From positions 1,621,001 through 1,685,000 of the forward strand of contig JAKJHU010000084.1 of NCBI GenBank assembly GCA_022316685.1: a stretch of 64,000 bases of DNA, in the 5' to 3' direction. A program made the position numbers and the translations under genes. This DNA is from Progne subis subis. Its lineage: Eukaryota > Chordata > Aves > Passeriformes > Hirundinidae. This document shows, piece after piece, positions 25,053-36,493 of this stretch (position 1 is its first letter; each line of letters opens with the position of its first letter). The notes below the pieces were generated by a model, which searched no databases, was not told the origin of the DNA, and saw only the letters and a program-made list of their open reading frames with translations.

Positions 25053-26593
25053 CACATATATCTGAGCACTCCTATTCCTAGAAAAAGACTTTCTGAAAAG
25101 CCCACTGGGAATGTTATTTAAGTAAAACCATCTATGAGCAAACTTTACAGAGAGAAAAGCTGTATGTCAAAACTGGAGAGAAAAAAGTGAAAACATGTGA
25201 TTTTTGGACATACAAAGCGGTGTGTTGCAGGAAAAGAAATATGGAAAGATTGAGGAAGGGTTTCAAAACCTGTGTATCTGCTGTATTCCTCTTGGATTTA
25301 TGGGCCTTCATCTTTAAAACATCCAGCAACTGAGGTTGTATAAACTTTCTAGCAAATGATAGCATATTTCAAACTTAGAAATTTTGTAATAAGCCTAATT
25401 TAGCTGTATGATTAAATTAAATTTACTGCCTTCCAAGTCAACTCAGTTTTTCCTTGACATGGGGAAGAAACTGCTCAGCAGCCACAGATGTGCTGGGAGG
25501 TTGGGCCATTGTGTTTCCTTTCTGTCTTTTCTGCTCTAAAGTTAAGCTACACAATTACTTCAATCTTTTCTTCTGGGTCATGGTTTCTAAAGCTTGACTC
25601 TTGTCCTTTGCCTCTGGACTCCCCCTGGTTTGGTCTCGTTTTCCTGAAGTTTGGTGCTCAGCCACTGCCACTTAATGCAGCAAACTTATTCCATTTCTGA
25701 ACCATTCCCCTGTTTCAACATCCACTCCTCATGTTTGCATTTTTCCAAAAGCACAATCCACTGGAATCCCCAGCTCCTTTCCTGAGGAACCGTTGCTAGT
25801 GAATGACTGCTGGCAAGAATAGATTTTTGCAGTGTCCTTACTGGATGTCTTCAGAGCCTAGCTGGACTGGAAATTTCTCCCCATTAAAGCCTGAGCAAAA
25901 TTTCATGAGGAAAATCAAGTGTACCGATTGGAAGAAGAACATTTCATTGATTGCATGTCTACAATAATCATTTCAGTTATGGAGAAAATGATCTATGGCA
26001 CACCAAACAACAGTGTCTATAAACAGACCAGTCACACGAACTTCATTAATGGGCCTGCACAAAAATTGATATGGTTTGATAATATTGCTCTAATCCACCT
26101 CCTGAGCCTATTACACAGATTGGGTCGAACTTCTCATTGCCATGCATGGCCTGTAGTCCTCCACATCAATGGAAAAAAACCCCACCAGAGTCCCAACAAA
26201 TTGAAATGGCCCATAAGTCATATTGAACCAATAGAGCCGATTTCATGAGGCAGATGTCAAAGAAAAATCAGTGCTGGACTGCTCTGCCCTTCAAGCTCAA
26301 TGAGGCAATCTTGACTTTTAACTGTTTACAAAGGTAGGTGCCAAAACACCAGAATATGAAGTAGCAATGTTAATGCAGGGACCAGAGAAAAGGCACAAGA
26401 AAAAATACAGCAGAAAAACAGGATTTACAGCCAAGCCCAAGGTAGCTAAATGCAAACTGGCTTCAAGGAAAAAGAGTGTGAGTGTAGGATACTCACATGG
26501 TGCTCTGCACAAATCCCACATTGCTGAGGTTTTCCTCCTAAGGTCAGGCCTAGACCAAGATTTACAAATGGGCAGATTTAGAAGCAGGTCCTA
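25053..26593. other. Single-copy DNA with a possible conserved non-coding block
   Basis: No repeat is seen. Between about 25905 and 26250 the sequence is complex, repeat-free and carries several homeodomain-like cores (TAATCC, ATTAAT, TAATCA). A 109-codon frame at 25919-26248 overlaps it and has no known domain. Conservation cannot be judged from one sequence. Confidence 0.35.
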
Positions 26594-27062
26594 GAATCTC
26601 AGAATCACAGAACTGTTAAGGCTGGAGAAGCCTTCCAAGATCATTGAGTCCAAACATTAATCCAGCACTGCCATATTCGCCAGCAAACCATGTCCTAAAC
26701 CACCACATCCACATTTTTTGGGATGGTGATTCCACCGCTGACCTGGGCTGCCTGTGCCAGTGTTTAGCAATTCTTTTTGTGAAGAAGGGTGGAGTTTTCC
26801 CAGTCTCCAACCTAAACCTCCCCTGGTACAAACCAAGGCTGTTTTGTCTTATCCTGTCCTTGTTCCCTGGGAGCAGACCCCAACCCCTCTGGCCATCCCC
26901 TCCTGTCAGGGAGTTGTGCAGAGCCAGAAGGTCCCTTCTGAGCCTCCTTTTCTCCAGGCTGAGCCCCTACAGATCCCTCAGCCTCTCTTGGTGCTCCAGC
27001 CCCTTCCCCAGCTCTGTTCCCTTTCCTGGACATGCCCCTCAACATCCTTTTGGTGCTGTCCT
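26594..27062 (-). mobile_element. CR1 fragment, older subfamily, ~470 bp
   Basis: Antisense sequence starts AATCTCAGAATCACAGAACT, then AAGATCATTGAGTCCAAACA, the CTAAACCTCCCCTGGTACAA block and GAGCCTCCTTTTCTCCAGGC. It follows the layout of another avian CR1 3'-end type, with many substitutions. Long frames on both strands at 26644-27360 are by-products of this insertion and its GC content. Confidence 0.88.
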
Positions 27063-28007
27063 GCTGAGGAGCAGGATGTGGGGAGCAGGAGAGGTGCTGC
27101 AGGTGCCATGGGCACAGGAACAAGGGAGGTGGATGGGGTAAGAAACCACAGTGAACTTGTACAAATGGCCTGAAACTGGCCAGTTGGGGGTCTTTTACAT
27201 ATTTTATGAACTTAGCCCTTGAAAGCTGAGCAAATCCTGTCCTTTGGTTCCCAGTGACAGCAGCAGCACTGGCAGCAATGACCTGCTCTTTAAAGCAGGG
27301 ACAAGGGCTCAGCTCGATCCTGGCCAGGAATGGCTTTGGCATCGCACAGACAGGCTCCAAGTGTCCTTATTTACAGACCTCCACCTGTCCTCCTGCAATT
27401 CCTGGCTCCAGCTGCAGCACGTACCTCTAACAATTTTGTCACCTGCCAGCCCCCGAAGCCATCCTACCCTAAAAATGCCATATTAATGAGCAATGGGGTG
27501 CAGCGGGTCAGAACGCGTGTGGAGCCAGGTGAGAACACCTCCTGTTCCTCTCCCTGCCTTCACCAGGCACAGCCACTCCTGCAAGGGCTCGGGAAAAAAC
27601 AGAGAGGGGAAGAGCTGGCAGAGCCCCAAAATATGGAGATTTGACATCTTTTATTCCTTCAAGAGAGAGGCAGGAAGCTGCAGAAAGTAGTAGCAGGCAG
27701 GCTTTTTGTTTCAGGGCCCTTCCCATCTCTCTGTATTTTCCTGAGCCTTTCCCATCTCTCTTTTGAGTGCAAGGAAAAAAGCTACAAAAACTGAATAAAT
27801 CATATACTGCTGTAATTATTATCATCCTTGCACTGAAAAAGGTGGAACAGGCTTTGTTCACCACGGATGTCTTTTCTATTTACTTTGCTTTCCTTTTCCA
27901 CTTAAATCTCCTCTTCTTGTGTCTCTCAGAACAGAATCTGGATTACTTTTATCAGTATTATTTTTGTCCAAATTCTTAACTTTTTTTCTTCTTGTTAATT
28001 ATAATGT

Positions 28008-28060
<53 letters not shown>

Positions 28061-29466
28061 CTTCTGAATTAGAATGAAATAACTCTTGTGGCAACCATTA
28101 CAGGCAAAGATCCCTCTGGATATCTTAGGAATGTTTCTTTTGCATTCTGCATTTTTTCTTGTTTTACTTTATCAGAGTCACAAAATGTGATATAAAATCT
28201 TTAGGCAGTCATGGATGTTAAGTTCTGAGCTCATCTAATTTCCTCCATTGCTGTACCCCTTCCCTCCAGAAACACTATCCACAAAACTCTTAGAAAAATC
28301 CCAATGTTTGCTCTCCCAACTGCTCCCTGAGTCTCACCCTGCTCCAGATTCCCCCCTGAGCAAATGTGCAGGGCCCCTGCTGCTCCCCTTCCCATTTCTC
28401 TCCATAGGGACTCCCCCTACATCCATGATGTGATGTCTGTGTCCTGTCCCACCCCATTTGAGCCTCCTATCTCAGCTGACAGCCAAAGTGGAATTCAGCA
28501 TTGCTGTCAATGCATAGAGAGGACTGGATTTGATAGCAGGTGCTCCGCTCCCCCAAGGACACCAGTTTCTAATCCCACAGCACCCACCTCCTCTCTTTGC
28601 GCTGCAAACACAAACACTGTCTGCCTCAGGTAAAAGGCTGCTCTGGAGTTTTTCCCCTCTGGCCTGGGATTTCTTGCCTTTCTGTTTTGCTCACCCACCA
28701 CACAGGGGAGACCCCTGATTTATGTGATGTGCTTCAGCAGCTGGGTTTGCTGCTCTTCTCGCATGAACATTTGCTTGAAGGCTAACAAAAGTGGGAAGCA
28801 GCAAGGAGTTGCTTTCGCAGCCTGGAGCACACTGTTGTCATGGCGTGGCCCTGAAGTTTTTTAGAGTGATTTTCAGAACTTGTTCAGGCACTTGGAGACA
28901 CTGGCTTGACCTGCTGAAGTTCAGGTTAAGACAGGATTAGGTCCTCAAGTTGTAAAGCTCCTCAGCCTCAGCCCAAAGCAGTTACCTGGTGAAACACAGA
29001 GCAACGAGACCATTTAATTAACCTGAAATCTCCCACTGGCACAAAATTAAAGTGCTTTTGCCAGAATCATTAGTAATTTGCAAGCTCTGTTCGGCAGGAG
29101 AGTAACAGATCTTGGATCAAAGGTGCCCTTTGCAGGAAATGACAGCCCCGGTGCTGGAGAGGGAAGGGCACTCCGGAATTCACCCGACCAGGCAGAACAA
29201 TTTGGAATCTGTCATGCTCTGAAGTCTGCTACCCTCACTGTCACTGCACAGAACTGAAGGAGAAAGATGCTGCTCTGCCATTCTGCCCGCCTCCCCCCAA
29301 ACCTGACCTACAGCTTGGTTTGAGATGTCTTTTATCAGACACATTCTGACTCCATACAAAGACAGTGGCAGGGAGCAGAGGAAAGCAGATCCCTCACCAT
29401 TTTCCTTTTCTAGTCATGTCCCAAAATTGGAAAAGCAATTATGCATTGCAAATATAGTTTATCCTG
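27063..29466. other. Single-copy DNA with a 50-nt T tract
   Basis: No gene is recognised. GC-richer patches near 27.1-27.6 and 28.3-28.7 kb carry overlapping frames on both strands. A pure T run lies at 28011-28060. Confidence 0.5.
28011..28060. repeat. (T)50 homopolymer
   Basis: Fifty uninterrupted T lie between AATTATAATGTGAC and CTTCTGAATTAGAATG. The flanks share an imperfect AATTANAATG. Confidence 0.92.
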
Positions 29467-29583
29467 GAATCACAGGGTAGTTTGGACTGGAAGGGGCCTT
29501 AAAACTCATCTCATTCCACTCCTTGCCAAGGACAGACACAACTTCCACTAGCCCAGGTTGCTCCAAGCCCCATCCAACCTGGC
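29467..29583 (-). mobile_element. CR1 LINE fragment, 3' end
   Basis: The antisense tail GAATCACAGGGTAGTTTGGA, then CTTCCACTAGCCCAGGTTGC to CATCCAACCTGGCC. It stops at the point where many CR1 copies continue into GGACACTTCCAGG. Confidence 0.88.
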
Positions 29584-29787
29584 CAAATATTGCACTTGGG
29601 CAGTTTTCATTTTTCTTTATTAAGAGACATACAGTTAAACAATTAACATATCAGATAATTGCATGATTTATGAATTTGAATAACCCTTTTTTCACCACAT
29701 TGCTTGCAAAAGAAAAGGAAAAAATTCTTCACTGAATGGCTGGTTAAGCACTGCAACAGGGAAATGGCACCTTCCTGCCCAGGGAAG

Positions 29788-29936
29788 GGTCCCCATCCCT
29801 GGGGGGGATTTAACAGCTGTGTAAAGCTTTTGGGGACATGGGTGAGTGATGGCCTCAGCAGTGCTGGGTGGACAGCTGGACCTGATGATCTCAGAGGGAT
29901 TTTCCAAACTAAATGAGTCTGTGATTCCATGTTCCA
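29788..29936 (+). mobile_element. CR1 fragment, third 3'-end type
   Basis: Sense sequence has GCAGTGCTGGGTGGACAGCT, GGACCTGATGATCTCAGAGG and GATTTTCCAAACTAAATGAG, ending GTCTGTGATTCCATG. This is the sense form of a CR1 type whose tail lacks the CCATGGCAGG block. It lies 200 bp from an antisense CR1. Confidence 0.75.
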
Positions 29937-30385
29937 TCAAGTTTCTCTACAGGACTGAGAGCAACAGTCAGAGCCAAGGTGTCCCAGGGAGTCTCTGCTG
30001 GGAACAGCAAAGGTGACAACACAGGATGGGGGTTTTCCCAGCAGACTCACTTCTGGTCACCTCCCAGCAAACAGAACAACATTAATTCAACTTAAAAAGT
30101 TATGTTTGGAGGCATCAAAGAGTAAACCTTGACAAATGCAAGCTATGCTTTTTATTTTCACAGGAAAAGGAAATGTTTCCTTTTATCACTCGTAAAAATG
30201 AAAACCCATTCAAAATGCTGGCACCCTCTGCAGGAGGAGAAATCTTTTCTGGGGGTAAATTTCTAAATTTAGGGAGGAAAAAGACTTCTGGGGACTCAAG
30301 CCAGACCAATCAGGACCCTTCTGTGACAATGCCTTGCAATGTGTACTGGTCCCATATTTTGTTGTACAAATTCCTTCAACAGAGG
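29937..30385. other. Single-copy DNA, nothing recognised
   Basis: Between the CR1 fragment and the left arm of the inverted repeat I see only short frames on both strands. Confidence 0.45.
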
Positions 30386-30534
30386 AAAAGGGAATAATGC
30401 ACATAAAGCTTTTCTCTCCTGATCATTGAGTGTCAGCTGCCACGGCAAGGAAAACTCCAGCACAGTTTAAAAGGGAGCACACATGGATTAAAAAAAAAAA
30501 AAGTGCACAGATTTTTATCTGTGTGTTCCTGTAA
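30386..30534 (+). repeat. Left arm of a ~93% identical inverted repeat
   Basis: The arm begins AAAAGGGAATAATG, contains GATCATTGAGTGTCAGCTGC, AAGGAAAACTCCAGCACAGT and AAAAGGGAGCACACA, then an A run and TTTTTATCTGTGT. Its reverse complement lies at 31762-31895 with about eight substitutions in ~120 aligned bases plus A-run length differences. Similarity stops outside both ends. The sequence is not CR1 and I do not recognise it. Confidence 0.9.
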
Positions 30535-30864
30535 TGTAGCACAGCTGAGATGAAGAAGAGATGGAAAGATAAAAAAAAATGGCAAATCTGGAAACCATTG
30601 TGATGAACTTTCCCAGAGTATCTTGAAGTAATAGATAAAATAAATGAGCCTCTTTGAAACCTGTAGTTCCTTTAAGTATCTTGTCAAGACAAGTAGAGAT
30701 GAGGCTAGGACTGCCAAAAGACAATATTTGCCCTGTACCTTTACAAGGACATGGGGCTCTCAGTTAAGCAGAGCTAAAGATAATTGAATTAAAAACCTAT
30801 AGAAATGTCAGATCTGTAATTTGAAAAGGGAAGAAAGGGCTGTACTAAAGAGGATTCACGCAGA

Positions 30865-30978
30865 TTTTTTTTTTCCTTTTTTTTTTTTTTTTTTGGGGGG
30901 GGGGGTGGGGGATTTTGTTGGTTGGTTGTTTTTTTGTTGTTTGTTGGGGTTTTTTTTTGGTTGTTTTTTTTTTTTTTC
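30865..30978. repeat. T-rich and G-run low-complexity tract
   Basis: Long T runs are interrupted by G11-T-G5 at 30895-30911 and by TTGGTTGG-like steps. The reverse strand is A- and C-rich. The G run can form quadruplex-like structures. Confidence 0.85.
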
Positions 30979-31367
30979 ATATTGAGAATTTTAAGTGAAA
31001 AGCAGGCCGTGTTCCTGGTTGTGACAACTTGCTGCTAGGATAGCATTTTCACATTTCCACAGAATGGATGTGGCTGCCACAGCTCCTGACTCCAGGACAT
31101 TGTCTCTGTCAGGTTGGATCAGATCTCCACAGCCCTGCTGGATCCACAGGTGGGTCACAACTGGGATATCCACCTGTCTGCTCAGCTGGAACAGCCATGT
31201 GACACAGAGAGCTGTCTATTAACAAGTGATTTCATCTTTAGGAACTTCATCTTTGGGGTTTAGTCTAAAATAAATTTGCAACAGGTTTGAGGCTTTTTTC
31301 CTGAATTTCTTGATTTAAGAAATTAAAATAAATTTCTAGCTCAATACTTAGCCCAGTTTTCTAAAGG

Positions 31368-31470
31368 ATCAGAGGGTAACTCAGGCTGGAAGTGATCTCA
31401 GGAGGTTTGTGGTGCAGGATGCTACTGCCTGGGCACTATGCTCTCCCCTGCTCTTCCCACCAGAGCTTCC
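31368..31470 (-). mobile_element. Possible CR1 3'-end scrap
   Basis: ATCAGAGGGTAACTCAGGCTGGAAGTGATCTCAGGAGG resembles the antisense tail of a CR1 type with CAGGTTGGAAGAGACCTC. The rest is too diverged to be sure and the right edge is a guess. Confidence 0.4.
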
Positions 31471-31761
31471 CCGGCCAAGCAGGCCCAGCCCAGGACAGGG
31501 CTTTGCCCCCATAAGGACTTTGTCGTTGTGGTTTTAATGGCTCACAAGGGTCCCCTTTTGCAAGATGAATAGCTGAAGCCCAAATTCCCCCAGGCACAGC
31601 CTCCAACTCCTCTCCCCACTTGGTTTGGCTAAAGATGTTCACACTCCATCCCAGTGCAGGCACCTGGGTGTGACAACACCCTCAGGACATGATCTAGACC
31701 ACATTCACCCCAAAACAAAGCCTTAGCTCAGCCTCTGTGTCTTTCATAAGCAGGGAAAGCA

Positions 31762-31895
31762 ACACAGATAAATCCATGCACTTGTTTTTTTAATCCGTGT
31801 GTGCTCCCTTTTAAACTGTGCTGGAGTTTTCCTTGCCATGGCAGCTGACACTCAATGATCAGAAGAGATAATCTTTATGTCCATTATTCCCTTTT
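31762..31895 (-). repeat. Right arm of the inverted repeat
   Basis: This is the reverse complement of 30386-30534. It ends CATTATTCCCTTTT at its outer edge, matching AAAAGGGAATAATG at the start of the left arm. The arms could fold into a stem with a 1.2-kb loop. Confidence 0.9.
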
Positions 31896-32261
31896 AGCAC
31901 TTCTGGAGTGCCCTCAAGCCCATCCATCCCTGTCCTACAGAACTTTCCTGTTCCAGAGCTGCACTTTGGGGTGTTTTGAAAGCAGCAATGCAGCGACAGC
32001 CAACACAATTTCCCCGTGTGGCTCAGCCGCCTCCACCTCACGGTGCAGACACAGCTGGAGCAGAGGAGGGACCTGCACCAGTTTTCCCAGGGCTCCATTA
32101 GTGCTGTAATTATCCAATTATCCATCCACTCAGCTCGGTACCCATCATAAACACCAGTGCAGTGTTTCAGCTGTGAGGTAGAAACCTTCTCTTCCAAACC
32201 ACAACTGGAAACAACTAATGCTGATTTGTTTTTCACACTGACAATTCTTTCAGGGAAGGGG

Positions 32262-32293
<32 letters not shown>

Positions 32294-32666
32294 CTTGAGT
32301 TTTAATCCAATGAAAGTTTTCTCAGAGAATATATTTCACCTCTAGCACAGCTATCAAAAAATCTATTTAGTTTCAGGTAGAATAAAAGAGGTTTTGCTTA
32401 TTCACATCAGAAATTACTTCCTTGGGCATTTTTATTCATTATTTTGCCTTCAAATTTCCTTCTTCCTACTGCCTGCCCACCATTGGAGTGGCCTGAGAGT
32501 GATTCCACATCACCAGTTATAATGTTGCCAGTTCTCACTACTCTCTGTCCTATAAATTCAGCAGCCTAAGAGATGATGCACTTTCCAGAAGAAAACATCT
32601 GTCTTCAGTTTCTGCTGTCTCTGCCCATTCTCTGTTCTCTTCTCAATGTCATTGCAATTACAGAAT
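31896..32666. other. Single-copy DNA with a 28-nt A tract
   Basis: No gene is recognised. A pure A run lies at 32262-32289. A minus-strand frame at 31859-32236 (125 codons) has no motif I know. Confidence 0.45.
32262..32289. repeat. (A)28 homopolymer
   Basis: Twenty-eight A follow GGGAAGGGG. There is no associated element. Confidence 0.9.
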
Positions 32667-32795
32667 TGCAAGGGCCAGGTTGGACAGGGCTCGGAACAAT
32701 CTGGGATTGAGGAAGGTGTTTCTGCCCGTGGCAGGGGATGGCACTGGGTAGGTTTTAAGGTCCCTTCCAACCCAAACCATCCTGGGATTATTTTC
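32667..32795 (+). mobile_element. CR1 LINE fragment, 3' end
   Basis: Sense copy: GCAAGGGCCAGGTTGGACAG, the GGTGTTTCTGCCCGTGGCAG block, then AAGGTCCCTTCCAACCCAAA and CATCCTGGGATTATT. Confidence 0.9.
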
Positions 32796-33925
32796 CAGCA
32801 AGGCACAACAAGCTTCCTTTTAACTCAAGTATAATTAAGCACCTTATTTTTTATCTAACTTTTTAATAGGTGACAGTCTTTGCGCTGAAGGGAGGATCCA
32901 ACAAGCCCAAAAATACCATGTTGTTATTTTTTTAATGGAAAAAGATGAATATTATGTCTTTGGAGCACTCTATATACAGCTATAGGAGTTATATTTATTC
33001 ATGCTGCCGCCCCAACATGGGGACATGAAATTAGTACAAGAGATAAAAAAAGGATGCTTTTATGCATATGTTATGAAATTTATGTATGCACCTTTGCTCA
33101 CATTGTTCCAAAGGGAGAATTTTTCACAGTAGGCATCAGTTGCTTAATTAGCACAGAATAATTAAAACTCACTGCAGGGAAAATTCCATAACCCCACAGC
33201 AATTACATGGGGGAGAGTTCGTGGTTACTGCATCAACACTGCAAAAATAACTCCTAGGTAGGTTACCAAAAAATACCAGCTATTCAAAACTGCCTTGGAA
33301 CAGAAAGACTTCTCAAGCTACTGAGAAAATTAAACCAGAAAAAAACCAAGTATCTAATAGCCCATCAGTAAGGTCCAATCAAGCAGTGTATTAACTGCTT
33401 TCACTTCATTTTTCAGACTCAGTTCTTCTATTGATTTATGTAGATCCCTGAACCTTGAGAAATACATTTGGTATAATTAGACAGCAATAGTAACTCCAGA
33501 CTTCATTAATAATCATGAAAGAGTTCATTTGCTACCAATAGGAACACATTTACAGTGCATTGTTTTTTTTAGTGCTCATAAACAAACATCTATCAATGTT
33601 CAGCATATCTTAGGCTCTAAAAAAATGATTTAATGACCTTGCCTGGTCTTGAAAAAGTCAAAATTCTCCACAGGAAAAAGTTTTTACCATCAGAATGGTT
33701 GACAGAAAGTGTCTGTCAACACCAATGATGAATCTTAATTAGACTGGGGTTGGTGAAATTTAAAAATGAGGGCCATTCCTGGATTTCATTTTGCACTTCC
33801 CATTTTATTTTGGTGTCCATATTCTGATACAAGACCCCTTTTTCATTTTGTTTCATCCTTAGTACTTCACTTTCCCCTGCACTGCACCAAACCCTATTTT
33901 CCCAGGGTTGTCCTGGGAGTAAGGG
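32796..33925. other. Single-copy AT-rich DNA, nothing recognised
   Basis: About 1.1 kb without repeat, long frame or recognisable signal. Confidence 0.5.
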
Positions 33926-34610
33926 GCCAATGGGATCCTGGGGAAAGTATTCCCAGCAGGTCAGGGAGGGATCCTGTCCCTCTGCCCAGCCCTGGAGGCA
34001 CCTCTGGGGTGCTGTGTCCAGCTCTGGATTCTCAGCCCAGCAGGGACAGGGAGCTCCTGGAGCTGAGGAAGGGCCTGGAGCATCTCTGTGCCCAGGAAAG
34101 GCTGAGGGAGCTGGGGCTGCTCAGCCTGGAGAGGAGCCACAGCTGAGAGGGGCCTCAGCCCTGGGTGTCCCTGGGTGTGTCTGTGTGTCCATGTGTGTCC
34201 CTGTGTGTCCCTGTCTGTCCCTGTGTGTCCCTGTCTGTCCCTGTCTGTCTGTCCTATGTGTCCCTGTGTGTCCCTGGGTGTCCCTGTGTGTCTGTCTGTC
34301 TGTCCCTATGTGTCCCTGTGTGTCCCTGGGTGTCCCTGTGTGTCTGTCTGTCTGTCCCTGTGTGTCCCTGGGTGTCCCTGTCTGTCTGTCTGTCTGTCTG
34401 TCTGTCCCTGTGTGTCCCTGGGTGTCCCTGTGTGTCCCTGTGTGTCCCTGGGTGTCCCTGTGTGTCTGTCTGTCTGTCCCTATGTGTCCCTGTGTGTCCC
34501 TGGGTGTCCCTGTGTGTCTGTCTGTCTGTCCCTGGGTGTCCCTGGGTGTCCCTGTGTGCAGGGAGGGCTCCAAGCAGGGCCCAGACTGATTTTGTGGGCT
34601 GGACACAAAA
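33926..34610 (+). mobile_element. CR1 fragment carrying an internal minisatellite
   Basis: Sense CR1 sequence from CCAATGGGATCCTGGGG through GGATCCTGTCCCTCTGCCCA and GGGCCTGGAGCATCTCTGTG reaches AGCCACAGCTGAGAGGGGCC, then breaks into a TGTCCCTG minisatellite (34160-34558). After the tract, TGCAGGGAGGGC matches the far junction of the copy at 37.0-37.7 kb. The normal CR1 segment between these points, and the rest of the 3' end, are missing. Confidence 0.85.
34160..34558 (+). repeat. TGTCCCTG-type minisatellite with 52-bp higher-order unit
   Basis: Ten-base steps of TGTGTCCCTG, GGTGTCCCTG and TGTCTGTC variants build a 52-bp block that starts TGTCCCTGTGTGTCCCTGGG and ends TCTGTCCCTATG. The block occurs at about 34258, 34310, 34432 and 34484, with shortened versions between. 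All three plus frames and several minus frames are open through it; these are repeat artefacts. Confidence 0.93.
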
Positions 34611-36493
34611 ACCCAAAACTTTTCCTCTTATCCTACTTTATCTTTAGAAAAATATTAATAACCTCCCAATATGTTTGAGCTTGATGCTCCCTATGGGTCA
34701 CAAAGTTTTTGCAGTGAAGAAGTTACTGCTTGTAGTTGAAGTGACTTTGGGAGAGCCTTCAGAAAAACGATGGGAAGCTGTTGGATCTCCTGCACTGGCT
34801 GTGCCTGCTGAGTCCACAGATAAGGGGTGGAAGTGACACAGAACATTCCCACTGTTGGGGGTTTTTGATAACAAATAAATGTTTGACAGGGATCAGGAAA
34901 CTTGTTCCACCTTTGAGTTGGTTTTAGGAGCATGGAAAGGAGGAGAAAACCAGAAGAGAAGGAAGAGGAGGAGTTAAACAGGAATACTGTCAGTGTGCTG
35001 CAGTCATGAAGCCACATGGAAGGTGTTTGTGTTTATTCTGCCCAACTGTGCTGGCAGAAGGTGAGAAAAGAGGGCCCAGGGAAGATTTATGTAAAACAAT
35101 TAATAGCGCATTCAACTCATTTTTCCCCAAAGTGGGTCTCTAAAAAGCCCCAGCTTCTGAGGTCAGTCTCAACCATGAACTGCAACTTTGTCCAGCTTTT
35201 GAGAAGACATCCTCCTGCATCCCAAAAAAATGCCATAAAAGTCTCACTCCATCCTTCTGTCCCTAAATATGAACTTAAATCAAGCCTTAGTCACGACCCC
35301 TTGAATCAGCCCCTTGCCTGTGAATCTTTTAGGTTTCCTGCATTTTCGTGAATGGGTCCAGAATGAAAATCAGCAAGAAAAATGTTCCAAAAACACATTA
35401 AAATCTTATTTATGTCACTTATTAATGGCCACAGTATCACACTCCTTCATAATGGAGCAAATTAACACCTAAACAGGGGAAAATGCAGTGAAGATTCTGC
35501 CTGCTGCAAAAAATAATGTGGAGAACTTTCTTTATTAACTTCCTCAAAGCTTTCAGTGAATTGAAAGGGAAAACAAATCCCCTTTTCAGGTCATTTAAAC
35601 CAGCTTATAGTGGACAAAATTGCATCAAGCTACGATAAACAGATTTGTACAGGTGTAAGTGAAGTAGAGCCTGAATTACTGTGACATTTTCAAATTCAAT
35701 TAAATGCCTAAAAAATGTCTTTTATGTGAACCTCTGTGTTTGGGTCCATTACACAGTGGCCTGGATTTGCTGCTGTGGTAAGAGATTGCTGTGATACATA
35801 ATCCAAACCCAGCGGGGTGGATCAGAGGCAGAGCCCCTTTTTCCACAGGTCTGCTTTCATTAGCTGGCATGGAATTACTCCTGTTTACACCACAGTTCTG
35901 GACACCAGGCAACACTTTAATTCTGAATATTTGAGAACTAAGGATACTGAAGACGTCTTCACTGTACCTTTTATTAGGCCCTGTAGTTGTGACTTGGGAG
36001 ACATAGCAGGGGCAGTGACAGATTTGCAGGCACACTAAAAAACAGCAGCAAGAGCGGAGTTCAGTCAAGGCAAATGCCAAGGTGATATACTGGGAAGATA
36101 AAGAGAACTTCTGATAGGGCAGGAAAGTTAAACCAGTGGAATAAATCTCCTACTCCGAGGTAATGTCCTGAAGCAGAAGTTTACCTGATGAGTGAGAATG
36201 ATCTCCATCCCCGAATACAGCATCAGCTTCATGCCTCACCACACACCTCTCTGGGTGTTATTCAGCATCACACTCATCACTTCTAAGTGGCCAGAGCCGT
36301 GTTCATTCCGTCAGCCTCACTTACTCAGGATGTGCCATGCCTGAACCTGTTCTTGAGTGCTTTTTTCCAGCCACTCTAAGAGTGTGTAGGAAGCCATGGC
36401 TAATGCCCGACGAAATTTAATTTACTGCTCTTCCTCCTACTGCAGCCACTAAAGACAAGTGGTCCAAAAGTGATACTTAAGCTGTAAGTGCTC
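34611..36493. other. Single-copy DNA, no gene recognised
   Basis: The region lies between two CR1 insertions. Frames of 108-126 codons at 34691-35017 (-), 35016-35351 (+) and 35700-36080 (-) show no motif I know. Confidence 0.5.

Larger units (their letters stand above)
30535..31761. other. Spacer between the inverted arms
   Basis: The 1.23-kb spacer holds single-copy DNA, a T/G slippage tract (30865-30978) and a short CR1-like scrap. I see no transposase or other open frame that would explain a transposon with these arms as termini. Confidence 0.6.

Noticed and set aside
33930..34678. Cysteine- and serine-rich or T/D/R-rich frames of up to 219 codons on both strands
   Set aside because: They follow the TGTCCCTG array in every phase and vanish outside it.
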